Source: Acidimicrobiales bacterium (GTDB lineage: Bacteria > Actinomycetota > Acidimicrobiia > Acidimicrobiales > JAUJNH01). From it: a DNA stretch of 54,779 bases. The position numbers and the translations under genes were made by a program. Below the pieces are notes generated by a model. It saw only the letters and a list, made by a program, of their open reading frames with translations, did no database searches and was not told the origin of the DNA. Position 1 is the first letter of the stretch. Each line of letters opens with the position of its first letter. Shown piece by piece: positions 27,309-34,810 of this stretch. The stretch is from contig JAUJNH010000011.1 in the NCBI GenBank assembly GCA_030448245.1, positions 1 through 54,779 on the forward strand. Direction: 5' to 3'.

Positions 27309-27623
27309 TCAGCGATTGTCCAGGCGGCCGAACCTTCGCTCGAGGAGGTTCTCCAGCTTGTGGAGGGCACCGCGGCAGGCTTCGTCCAGCGTTGCTGCGT
27401 GGTTCGTGACGGCGACCGGCGGCTGCCCTGCCGGCCGCGCTTCCAGCGTGCAACGCTTGTCGGCAGCGCCAGACTTCGCAGCGTTCTCGTCGCCGAGATG
27501 GACCTCAACCCGAGTGAGCCGATCGCTGAACCGCGTGAGATCATCATGAACCTCGGCCTTGAGTCGTCGGATCAGCTCGTCGTTGCCGTCAACGTTGTGG
27601 TCCGTGCTGACCTCGATCTGCAT
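27309..27623 (-). CDS. Short HPF/RaiA-type ribosome-associated protein
   Basis: 104 residues. The beta-alpha-beta-beta-beta-alpha pattern of hibernation-promoting factor is visible: MQIEVSTDHNVDG, a helix ending EVHDDLTRFSDRLTRVEVHL, a central strand CTLEARPAGQPPVAVTNHA, then ATLDEACRGALHKLENLLER. It has only the N-terminal domain and lacks the C-terminal dimerisation domain of long HPF, so it would be a short-type or stand-alone stress form. Such proteins bind the 30S decoding centre and stall ribosomes in stress. It stands alone on the minus strand downstream of a 150-base gap from the GH15 start. The start ATG 27621-27623 has GGAGCCG upstream. Confidence 0.8.
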   Translation of the reverse strand: MQIEVSTDHNVDGNDELIRRLKAEVHDDLTRFSDRLTRVEVHLGDENAAKSGAADKRCTLEARPAGQPPVAVTNHAATLDEACRGALHKLENLLERRFGRLDNR

Positions 27624-27799
27624 CCGACGGCTCCTACCTATCCAGGCTGATTCTGGCTAGCGCCCGGTCCCCGGAAGAGGATACGGGGTTCGGCTTTGTG
27701 TCACCCGCCGGGACCCGACCCGGAGGCTGCTCGACGTGGTGCACGCCCCCAGACCACGGGTGCACCTGCTCGGCGGCCACGCCTGCTGGAGCGCCGAGG

Positions 27800-28006
27800 T
27801 CACGGCCTGACGATTCTCTCCTCGGTCGCCGCAGGTCCACGCGAGGCCGCGGCGAGGGCACCGAGGACAGCGCCGGCCGCACCGACAGCCATGAGGATCC
27901 AGCCGATCAGGTTCAGGTCCACACCGGACGGCGAGGTGTTCACGGCGAAGGTGAGGACCGCCCCCAACGCCACGAGTGCCATTCCAATACCAATGCTTGC
28001 GCCCAT
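27800..28006 (-). CDS. DUF6458-type small membrane protein
   Basis: 68 residues with two hydrophobic segments (GIGMALVALGAVLTFAVNT and LIGWILMAVGAAGAVLGALA) separated by the hallmark SGVDLNLIGW turn. This matches the small actinobacterial DUF6458 family, whose function is unknown. AGGAGGAC lies about six bases upstream of the ATG at 28004-28006, a strong ribosome binding site. The C-terminal tail is short and charged. No partner gene is adjacent. Confidence 0.82.
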   Translation of the reverse strand: MGASIGIGMALVALGAVLTFAVNTSPSGVDLNLIGWILMAVGAAGAVLGALAAASRGPAATEERIVRP

Positions 28007-28548
28007 GTTCGTCCTCCTTCAGGTCGCTGCGCTCCGTGCGCCGCTCTCCAAGCGTTCCCGAGGAGGGCGCAGCTCCATCGCAGCGTCCGACGATCGCAAA
28101 GCAACCGAAGCAGACGCAACGGAACTGCAACATCGGTGAGCCTGGCGGTCAGGTCGAGCCGGTTGAGCCCGGACCCGGGCGGGGCAGACTCGGTGGCATG
28201 AGACCCGGCCTGAAGGTCCTCGTCATCGAGGACCACCCGACGAACCACACCCGGCAGCAGAACCAACCGCAAGGCAGGCGGCAACCAGCCGCCGCTGACG
28301 CCACGGGGTCGTCGAGTCACCTGGGCCGATCAGCGCCGGATGCCCATCGGGTGCAGGCGCCCGATGAGCATCGAACATGCGGGGACGAGGGACAGCTTCC
28401 GTTACCCGGCCACAGATGCTCAAGCGCTCGCTCCATCGGTCGGCTGTGAGTCCCCTGGCGTGGTGGGGTTGGCGGTCCCATCCACCAGGTGGGTGAGCCA
28501 TCGGTGTGTTCCGCGAAGAACCCACTGAAGGAGACACACCGATGGCTC
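28007..28548. other. 542-base stretch with no intact gene; hairpins and a possible response-regulator stub
   Basis: At 28198 a plus-strand ATG starts MRPGLKVLVIEDH, which looks like the first strand of a response-regulator receiver domain, but homology stops after 13 residues. Two strong inverted repeats (28339-28372 and 28494-28549) are annotated separately. Nothing else is supported. Confidence 0.35.
28339..28372. repeat. 13-bp imperfect inverted repeat with 8-base loop
   Basis: GATGCCCATCGGG (28339-28351) pairs with CCCGATGAGCATC (28360-28372), 12 of 13 positions matching around an 8-base loop. It is strong enough to form an RNA or DNA hairpin. No T-tract follows. It could be an operator, a transcript-stabilising hairpin or the end of a lost element. 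Confidence 0.5.
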
Positions 28549-28549
28549 A
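28494..28549. repeat. 16-bp perfect inverted repeat spanning a ribosome binding site and start codon
   Basis: TGAGCCATCGGTGTGT (28494-28509) pairs exactly with ACACACCGATGGCTCA (28534-28549), with a 24-base loop. The loop contains GAAGGAG, a Shine-Dalgarno-like sequence, and the right arm ends at the ATG 28549 of the secreted-protein remnant. As RNA, this would be a hairpin presenting the ribosome binding site in its loop while hiding the first base of the start. As DNA, it resembles an operator or a transposon end. Confidence 0.6.
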
Positions 28550-28860
28550 TGATCATCCTGGCGGTCCTCGCCGCCCTCGATACGGTCAGCCCCGCTTCGG
28601 CGAAGCCCCCGGCGGATGAGGGTGGTGCCAGCGGGAACATCGACTTTACGGTGCACGCCCACAGCTCGCAGTTCACCGACACGCTGTTCCCCACCTCTGC
28701 GCTGCCGTTCCCGATCACCGAGGAGAGCACCGGCACGTACTCGTCGATCCGTGTTGCCGGCCGGCTCCCTTTCAACGACACCGCCTCGACTTCACACCGG
28801 ACTACCCCAGCATCGAAGACCTTGCCTCAGTCCGCCACTTTGTCGAAGCAACCCTGTGAC
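28549..28860 (+). pseudogene. Secreted-protein-like remnant with one frameshift
   Basis: ATG 28549 starts a short signal peptide (MIILAVLAALDTVSPASA) and a mature segment, GNIDFTVHAHSSQFTDTLFP and SSIRVAGRLPF. The frame then loses protein character at about 28780. The next frame continues RHRLDFTPDYPSIEDLASVR HFVEATL to a TGA at 28858-28860, a coherent C-terminal helix. Read together it would be about 103 residues. I cannot name the family; the two pieces might also come from two genes joined by a deletion. Confidence 0.35.
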
Positions 28861-29237
28861 GCTAGCGGCTTGTTCTGCTGGGGAACGCACGGTCTGCGCA
28901 CTCTCTGTCAAGCAAGCGCCGCCGCGATCGCGTTCCCGCTGAAGCCCCTATGCCGCAGTGCGGGCACCGATCGTCGAGGCGCTACGACGGAGCGGATGGG
29001 TTGCCCAGACCGTGAGCCGAGAGGATGGTGGCTTAGTTCGCGGGCCCCTGAAGCTGTCCTGAACCTGTGAGACGACTCGGCGTCCGCTGTCAAGGATTTG
29101 TCACGGCAACTCACGCCTATGGCCGCAGACGAAGGCCGACGACACACCGCTCGGTGACCCGAAATACGGGGCCTGACCTGCGGAGATGCGGTACACTGAC
29201 CTATCAGCGCCGACGAGGGCCGACGAGGGCCATCATT
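28861..29237. other. 377-base stretch up to the tRNA fragment, with a -10-like box and a 10-bp tandem repeat
   Basis: No gene recognised. TACACT at 29192-29197 would be a good -10 element, but no convincing -35 lies 16-18 bases upstream. GCCGACGAGG is repeated directly in tandem at about 29210-29229, just before the tRNA 3' fragment. The 5' half of the tRNA, expected immediately upstream of 29238, is absent. Confidence 0.4.
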
Positions 29238-29282
29238 CTCATAACCCGAAGGTCGTAGGTTCGAATCCTACCCCCGCCACCA
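29238..29282 (+). other. 3' half of tRNA-Met(CAT): probable attachment-site (att) core
   Basis: Starting exactly at the anticodon loop CTCATAA (anticodon CAT at 29240-29242), the sequence gives the 3' anticodon-stem strand CCCGA, a variable loop, a perfect T arm (GTAGG-TTCGAAT-CCTAC, 29255-29271), the 3' acceptor strand CCCCGCC, discriminator A and encoded CCA (29280-29282). The 5' acceptor, D arm and 5' anticodon stem are missing: the bases before 29238 cannot pair. Tyrosine-recombinase elements that use tRNA genes commonly cross over at the anticodon loop and leave such a 3' duplicate at the distal end. It is not a functional tRNA gene. Confidence 0.8.
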
Positions 29283-29380
29283 ACGTGGGTCGAGCCCGTT
29301 GGCGGGCTCGTCGAGGATGAGTAGCTCGGGATCGCCGTGCAGCGCGGCGGCCAGTCCAGCCGTTGGCGCATCCCCAGGGA
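29283..29380 (-). pseudogene. ABC-transporter ATPase fragment (signature to Walker B/D-loop)
   Basis: On the minus strand, from about 29380 to 29283 and with one frameshift at about 29355, the sequence reads SLGMRQRL (ABC signature helix), LAAALHGDPELLILDEPANG (Walker B) and LDPR (D-loop). It then runs straight into the tRNA acceptor end at 29282. Both the N-terminal Walker A half and the C-terminus are gone. This is the classic LGMRQRLGLA-type drug or antibiotic exporter ATPase. The strong hairpin seen in the DNA here is simply the DEPANGLD codons. Confidence 0.7.
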
Positions 29381-29461
29381 GTCAGCGGTTGCCGCGGTCG
29401 ACGAAAGGCTCGGCCGATCCAGCCACGAGGACCTACCGGGCGCCACAACTACGATCTCGCT

Positions 29462-30497
29462 GTGAATGCCGCAACCGAGGTGGCGGTCAGGCGAGCTGCG
29501 GACCGGCTTCGCCGGGGGAACGTCGGTGCGGTGGTGGCAGCCTCGACCCGATTCCGCGACAGACCCGTCGTCATCGAGGCCGGCCCGCTGATCGGTGAGT
29601 ACCCGTGTCCCGCCGAGAAGGTCCTCTTCGAGGTCGGCTCCGTCACCAAGACATTCACGGCCCTGCTCCTCGCCGACTGCGTGGAACGAGGCCTCGTGTC
29701 CCTCGACACCCCGCTGCGCGAACTGCTCCCCCCGAGCGCGTCCATACCCGCCGACGATCAAGCGGAGATCACCTTCCGACAGTGCGCCACGCACACGGCG
29801 GGGCTTCCCCGGTCGCCGCTGGGTCGCATCGCTGAGCTCACCAGCCAGGACCCGTACCGCGAGGTCGACGCCTCGGCCGTGCTGGCCCGGCTCGCCTCCA
29901 CGTCGCTCCGACGCAGGCCCGGCACCGGCAAGCCCTCGTACTCGAACTTCGGGTTCGCCCTGCTGGGGCTCGCGCTGGCCGCCGTCACGGGTTCCACCTA
30001 TGAGCGGGCGATGCGAGAACGAGTGCTCGATCCTCTCGGCCTGGACGACACGACCTTCACACCATCACGCGACCAGCTCGCCCGGCACGCTCGTGGCCAC
30101 CGCTGGCGTCGTCGCCCGGCCCGGCCGTGGCAGCTCGATGCCATGAATGCCGCCGGCGGGCTCCACTCCACCGCAGCAGACCTGCTCCGGTTCCTCGACC
30201 AGCAGCTCCGCCCGGGAGCCACGAGCCTCTCGGCGGCCATCACGATGACCCACGGGCTCGCCACCCGCAGGGTTGCCGCTCGGGTGGCAGCCCCACCCAA
30301 GGGAACCCTCGACGCTTTGGCACAGCGGCGCCACCGGCGGCTATCGCGCCTTTGTCGCCATCCGGCCATCGACGCTGACCGCCGTGGTCATCCTCCTCAA
30401 CAGCTTCACCATCCGCGGCGCGGACCTCGTTGGCTCCAGCCTGCTCCAACAACTCGACCTACGAGCAGGACCCGAGCGCACGGAGCTCGCCACTTAG
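29462..30497 (+). pseudogene. Serine hydrolase, beta-lactamase/CubicO family, one frameshift
   Basis: GTG 29462 opens a class C-like serine hydrolase. Motifs: SxxK in FEVGSVTKTFTALLLADCVE, the Tyr-x-Asn motif in KPSYSNFGFALLGLALAAVT, a family helix GLDDTTFTPSRDQ, and HSGATGGYRAFVAIRPS in place of the KTG triad. The last motif is in another frame: the first frame fails at about 30270 and homology continues to the TAG at 30495-30497. If restored, about 344 residues, normal for the family. There is no signal peptide, so a cytoplasmic esterase or peptidase role is more likely than beta-lactam resistance. It lies just beyond the tRNA/ABC junction. Confidence 0.8.
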
Positions 30498-30567
30498 AGC
30501 ACCTGGTCAGCGACCGCCCCGAGGTCGTCGTCCCCGGACCCGGCGACGTCGCCGGCCGGTCCCGCGG

Positions 30568-30928
30568 CCGCATTTCGATAGCGGACGTCGCCCTCGCACT
30601 CTTCCTGTCCGTCATCCTGGCTGCGCAGGTCGGGGGGAGGCAGAGCGGTGTCATCGCCGCGGTCGTCGCTGCGTCGTCGTTGGACTTCTACGCCCCTGGT
30701 CGGTGCAGACGAAGCGGCCGAGCTCGACGTCGTGATCCTCGAGCTCGGTCGCCCCGGCATCGACGGCATCGACGTCGTCCGCGGCCTCAGGGTCTGGACC
30801 AACGTCCCGATCATCATCCTGTCGGTGCGCGAGTCGGAGGCCGACAAGGTCGCAAGCTCGAGTCCTCCCCCGCCCACCCCCGCTGGTTCACCACCGAACC
30901 CGGTATGGGCTACCGGTTCGCGGCATGA
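30568..30928 (+). pseudogene. Collapsed KdpD-KdpE remnant (sensor, receiver and DNA-binding ends joined)
   Basis: Three pieces occur in order within 360 bases. (1) SIADVALALFLSVILAAQVG and SGVIAAVVAASSLDFY look like a KdpD-type DUF4118 membrane domain. (2) In another frame, LDVVILELGRPGIDGIDVVR and VPIIILSVRESEADKV are the middle of a KdpE-type receiver. (3) KLESSPAHPRWFTTEPGMGY with RFAA and a stop is the end of a KdpE winged helix. The intervening parts are deleted. This fits a kdpDE operon reduced by internal deletions. No kdpFABC is present. Confidence 0.65.
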
Positions 30929-31061
30929 CAAGCCCCACCGTCAAGAACTGGCGGCCTCGCGTCACAATTCTGTCAAGGCACTACCTCCGCCGCCCCGCTT
31001 CAGGAAGCACGATCCGGTCTCGGAGACGAACCCCTCAGCCAACGGAGTCAGATGTCGCGGG

Positions 31062-31903
31062 TCACCCTGCGGCGCCGGCCATGGCGATGAGGCGCAGCTG
31101 ATCGTCGGCCTCACTGCCCGGTGCGGCGCCCAGCAGGACCAGTGCCTGCCCGGCGTCGGGGGTGGCCAGGACCTCGCAATCCAGCTCGATGAGGCCGACG
31201 GCAGGGTGGATGATCCGCTTGCGGGCGCGGTGCCGTTCGGCGACCTCGTGCTGCTCCCAGAGCGAGTTGAACTCCGGTGACCGCTCGCTCAGGCCGGCGA
31301 CGAGCTGGGCGACGTCGGCGTCACTGCCACGGCGGGACCACACCACCCGAAGGTCTGCGACGCGGACACGGCTGTGGTGGGCGTGGTCCTCACCCGGGTA
31401 CCGGTCCCGAGCCGCGGGCTCGGTGAACCAGCGCCAGGTGGTCGAGGCCGTCACGTCGGGCGGGGCGGCGGCGGGATGCGGCGACAGGTCGAGCAGCTGG
31501 ACGACGAGCTCGTTGGCAGCGAGGACGACGCCGATGTCGGACACGACGAACGCACCGAGGCCGACGACGCAGTCCAGGATTCGCAAGACCGTGGGCGAGA
31601 CGCTGCGAACGGGCGTCAGCCGCTCCGGGGGAGCGTGCCCGGCCAGGCGGAACAGATGGTCCCGCTCGTCGGCGCCGAGCTGCAGCGCCCGGGCGATCGC
31701 CACCACCATCTGGACCGACGGTTGCGGCCCTCGATCCTGCTCGAGGCGAACGTAGTAGTCGACCGACATCCCGACCCGTCCGCGACCTCCTCTCGGCGCA
31801 AACCGGTCGCTCGCCGACGGGCGCCTCGAACGAGACCGAGAGCCTCGGGCTGGATCGACTGGCGTCGCCGCCGAAGGAAGTCGGCGAGCGCGGCGGTATC
31901 CAT
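31062..31903 (-). pseudogene. XRE-family regulator with MmyB-like ligand-binding domain, one frameshift
   Basis: From ATG 31901-31903, residues MDTAALADFLRRRRQSIQPE and GARRRATGLRREEVA form the helix-turn-helix start. At about 31785 the frame shifts and continues GMSVDYYVRLEQDRGPQPSV, the recognition helix. The MmyB-like domain then follows in one frame: VRSVSPTVLRILDCV, AANELVVQLLDLSP, WRWFTEPAARDRYP, then a long helical C-terminus. The family binds small hydrophobic ligands and usually represses a divergent oxidoreductase gene. Here the divergent neighbour, 127 bases away, is an aldo/keto reductase, exactly the expected partner. Length when restored is about 280 residues. Confidence 0.83.
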
Positions 31904-32030
31904 GCCCTCCATTCTGCAGCCGGGTCGCGCCGTCGAGGGAGGGACTGGCGGTCCCCCGGTTCCACCGGTCTCTGCCGTCCACCGGGCCGCGACCGCATGC
32001 TGAAACCGACCACGACGGAAGGACCCGATC

Positions 32031-33025
32031 ATGAAGACCTCGACCCTGCCGAACCGCCGGCTCGGACCGATCGACACCCCGGCGCTCGCCCTCGGATGCA
32101 TGAGCATGTCGGGGATGTACGGCTCGAGCGACCGAGCCGAGTCGATCGCCACCATCCGCGTGGCCCTTGACGCTGGCGTCACGCTGCTCGACACCGGTGA
32201 CTTCTACGGCGCTGGCGACAACGAGCTGCTCATCGCCGAGGCCCTCGCTGGCTTGTCCCGAGACTCGGTGCAGCTCTCGGTCAAGTTCGGCGCGCAAGAC
32301 CCCGACGGCGGCTTCACTGGTGCCGACGCGAGACCTGCCGCCATGGCCAACTTCCTGGCCTACACCTTGCGCAGGCTCGGCACCGACCACATCGACATCT
32401 ACCGCCCGGCCCGCCTCGACCCCACGGTCCCGATCGAGGACACCATCGGCGCCATCGCCGAGCAGGTCCAGAAGGGCCACGTCCGCCACATCGGCCTGTC
32501 AGAGGTGGGCGCCGAGACCATCCGCCGAGCGCACGCTGTGCACCCCATCGCCGACCTCCAGATCGAATGGTCGCTCCTCACGCGTGACGTCGAAGGCCCC
32601 ATCCTCGACACCTGCCGCTCGGCATCGGCATCACCGCCTACAGCGTCCTCTCGCGGGGGCTGCTGTCCGGTCACTGGCGCGCCGACCGGCAGCTGGCTGC
32701 GGACGACTTCCGCGCCTCCAGCCCTCGGTTCGCCCCCGACAACCTCGAGGTCAACCTCGCGCTCGTCGGCCGGCCTCGCGCGGTCGCGTCCGAGCTCAGC
32801 GTCACGACCGCCCAGCTGGCCACCGCGTGGGTGCTGTCCCGGGGCGACGACGTCGTCCCCCTCGTCGGCGCCCGCACTCGCGAACGGCTCCAGGAGTCCC
32901 TGGCCGCGGTCGACGTCCACCTCGACGATGACACGCTGGCGGCGATCCAGGCCGCAGTGCCGGCAACGGAGGCGGCCGGCCTCCGCTACCCCACACCGGC
33001 GCTGCCCGCCCTCACCACGACCTGA
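32031..33025 (+). pseudogene. Aldo/keto reductase, one frameshift
   Basis: ATG 32031, with GGAAGGA about nine bases upstream, opens a TIM-barrel aldo/keto reductase. LGPIDTPALALGCMSMSGMY leads to LLDTGDFYGAGDNELLIAEA (catalytic Asp and Tyr), VKFGAQDPDG (Lys) and HVRHIGLSEVGAETI. Catalytic His is replaced in YRPARLDPTVPIED, where relatives have YQPHR or YxxHx, so activity may be altered. At about 32615 the frame breaks. The remaining half follows in the next frame (GIGITAYSVLSRGLLSG, then VPLVGARTRERLQESLAAVD) to a TGA at 33023-33025. Restored length is about 331 residues. It is divergent from its likely MmyB-type regulator. Confidence 0.85.
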
Positions 33026-33293
33026 GGCCCGGCTCTGCCGATGCCATGGCAGACGCCGAGTTCCGCACCGCTGTCGGCAAGGTCGGTTGGTGCCGACTGC
33101 GGCCTGAACTCGGCAGCGGGGTCGCCCGATCAGGGCGGAAGGCGGCCTGGGAGAACCGGGGAAGCGGGGCCGTTTTCATCCGAGAACGTGCCTGTCGGAC
33201 CGTTCGCTTCGAGGACCTCGGTGTCAAGCTCGGCCGGTCAGGGTAGGGGGCTGCCCGTCGACCACGGCGAGACGTCCGCTTGCTCCGCAAACC

Positions 33294-33689
33294 CTGGGGG
33301 ATCTCATCGAAGTCAGCCGGCGGTTCCAACCCCAGCGGTCGAGTCCCGGACAGGCGCGATGGTTCGTGTCGGAGTTCCTCGATGGTTGGGACCGGCCGCT
33401 CCAGGTGGAGACGGTGGTCTTGCTGACCAGCGAGGTCGTCTCCAACGTGGTGCTTCACGCCGGGCCTCACCGCCCGACCGACGAGGCCGTCCTGTGCGTC
33501 GCGCTGACCGACGATCTGGTCCGGGTGGAGGTGACCGACCAGCACCCGGGGACGCCGAGGATCGGCGGAGCGGCGGGCTCCGACGGGCTCTCGGGGCGAG
33601 GACTTCTGCTCCTGGACCTCCTGGCCTCAGCATGGGGTGTTGTGCCGAGCGGCAGGGGCAAGGTGGTGTGGTTCGAGGTGCAGGCGTGA
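33294..33689 (+). CDS. RsbW/SpoIIAB-like ATP-binding protein (HATPase_c_2), start unresolved
   Basis: GHKL-type ATPase of the anti-sigma kinase class: SPGQARWFVSEFLDGWD is the first helix, VVLLTSEVVSNVVLHAGPHR the N box, LVRVEVTDQHPGTPRIG the G1 region and GLSGRGLLLLDLLASAWGVV the G2 box. A conventional start at GTG 33366 would cut off the first helix. In-frame homology goes back to about 33294 without an ATG, so a rare start or an upstream indel is likely. Such proteins bind sigma factors or phosphorylate STAS antagonists. It opens a run of GAF-ANTAR and STAS proteins, and its natural partners would be the STAS-GAF-ANTAR protein at 36.6 kb and the sigma factor at 39.3 kb (inference). Confidence 0.78.
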   Translation: MGDLIEVSRRFQPQRSSPGQARWFVSEFLDGWDRPLQVETVVLLTSEVVSNVVLHAGPHRPTDEAVLCVALTDDLVRVEVTDQHPGTPRIGGAAGSDGLSGRGLLLLDLLASAWGVVPSGRGKVVWFEVQA

Positions 33690-33733
33690 GATGCTCGCTA
33701 CCGGGGCCGGCTCGGGGACCGCGGGAGCCGGTG

Positions 33734-34483
33734 CTACACCTCCGAGGCGGAGCTGGTGCGGCGTGTGACTCGGATCTGGGCGGCTGAGAGGTCACGGTTG
33801 ATGACGTCGGCGACGACGTCTCGCAGTCGGCGGTTGTGGTTAAGGGCGAAACTGCGGAGCAGCTCGAACGCTTCGCCCATGTCGACGTCTGCCAGCTCGG
33901 CGATCAGACCCTTGGCCTGCTCCACGGCGATCCGGCTGTTGAGAGCGGTCTGCAGCTGTCCTGACACGACGGCTTGTTCATCCAGGACCCGTTCATGGAG
34001 GAGGCCGATGGTGGCGACGTCGGCCATGGCCTGTCCGAGCGCTTGGTCCGCCTCGGTGAGGCCGTTGACCCGGTCGGCGAACAGGTTCAGGGCCCCGATC
34101 CGCTCGTCGCGCAGCCGCATGGGCACGGCGTAGGTCGACCGGAACCCGGCGTCGAGTGCGGCGGGAGCGAACTGCGGCCAGCGTCCGGCGGCTCCCTGGA
34201 GGTCGTCCTCACGGACGGGGCGCCCGTCGCGGCAGCAGTCCAGGCACGGCCCGTCCTGGGTCTGCACTTCGAATAGCTCTATGAGCTGCATCCGCTCACT
34301 GGAAGATGCCAAGGGCCGCAGGCGACCGTGGGCGTCGAACAGGAGGACCCCCGCCTCGGACACCCCCAGTAGCTGGACGCAGCGTTCGGCCAGCAGGTGA
34401 AGGAACTCGATGACGTCGTAGTCCTCGACCAGGGTGTCGGCCAGCTCCACGAACGTCCTGCCGATCAGCTCCTCACGGGCCAT
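33734..34483 (-). CDS. GAF-ANTAR regulator 1
   Basis: 249 residues. An N-terminal GAF domain (about 20-165) has LLGVSEAGVLLFDAHGRLRP, DGPCLDCCRDGRPVREDDLQ (the GPC motif) and FRSTYAVPMRLRDERIGALN. A connecting helix and the ANTAR domain (about 178-235) follow: ALNSRIAVEQAKGLIAELAD, with the AxxxR and EAFxLLRxFA helices and LRDVVADVI. ANTAR domains bind paired hexaloop hairpins in nascent RNA and prevent termination. Two cysteines next to the GPC motif (GPCLDCCRD) are unusual and might sense redox state. It is transcribed opposite to the next member. The start ATG 34481-34483 fits the family. Confidence 0.92.
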   Translation of the reverse strand: MAREELIGRTFVELADTLVEDYDVIEFLHLLAERCVQLLGVSEAGVLLFDAHGRLRPLASSSERMQLIELFEVQTQDGPCLDCCRDGRPVREDDLQGAAGRWPQFAPAALDAGFRSTYAVPMRLRDERIGALNLFADRVNGLTEADQALGQAMADVATIGLLHERVLDEQAVVSGQLQTALNSRIAVEQAKGLIAELADVDMGEAFELLRSFALNHNRRLRDVVADVINRDLSAAQIRVTRRTSSASEV

Positions 34484-34810
34484 GGCTTCTCACCCTCGAT
34501 CCAGACCCCGGGACTGAGCCCGGCACCCCATGGTCGCGCACTGAGGCCACCAACGCCGGCCGGGGGCGGAGGCACCCGATCTGGATCCGCCCGCTCCATG
34601 GTCTCCCGGGCCAGATGTACGCTCAGCGTGTCCCGACAAGCAGACCCTCACGTGTCGAGCTGGGCCACCCGGCTCGACCGCAGCAGCCGAACCTGGGGGA
34701 CGCGATGTTCATGCGTTTCTCTTCCACAACCAACGCCCGATCGGTCAACCACGAAGCGTTTTGTCGACCAGGGCATCCTCGCGCCCTGCCCACCCACGGA
34801 GCAGCCAGCG

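Noticed and set aside
28198..28239. Response-regulator gene starting MRPGLKVLVIEDH
   Set aside because: Homology stops after 13 residues and no receiver-domain motif follows in any frame; at most a stub.
29291..29310. 8-bp GC-rich hairpin CGAGCCCG-TTGG-CGGGCTCG as a terminator
   Set aside because: It corresponds to the DEPANGLD codons of the ABC ATPase fragment and has no T-tract.
29239..29448. Minus-strand frame ending in GVGFEPTTFGL
   Set aside because: This peptide is the familiar false translation of the complement of a tRNA 3' end; the DNA is the tRNA-Met fragment.
33041..33787. 248-codon plus-strand frame over the ATPase gene
   Set aside because: It is in a different frame from the HATPase motifs and is Arg/Gly-rich, a shadow.
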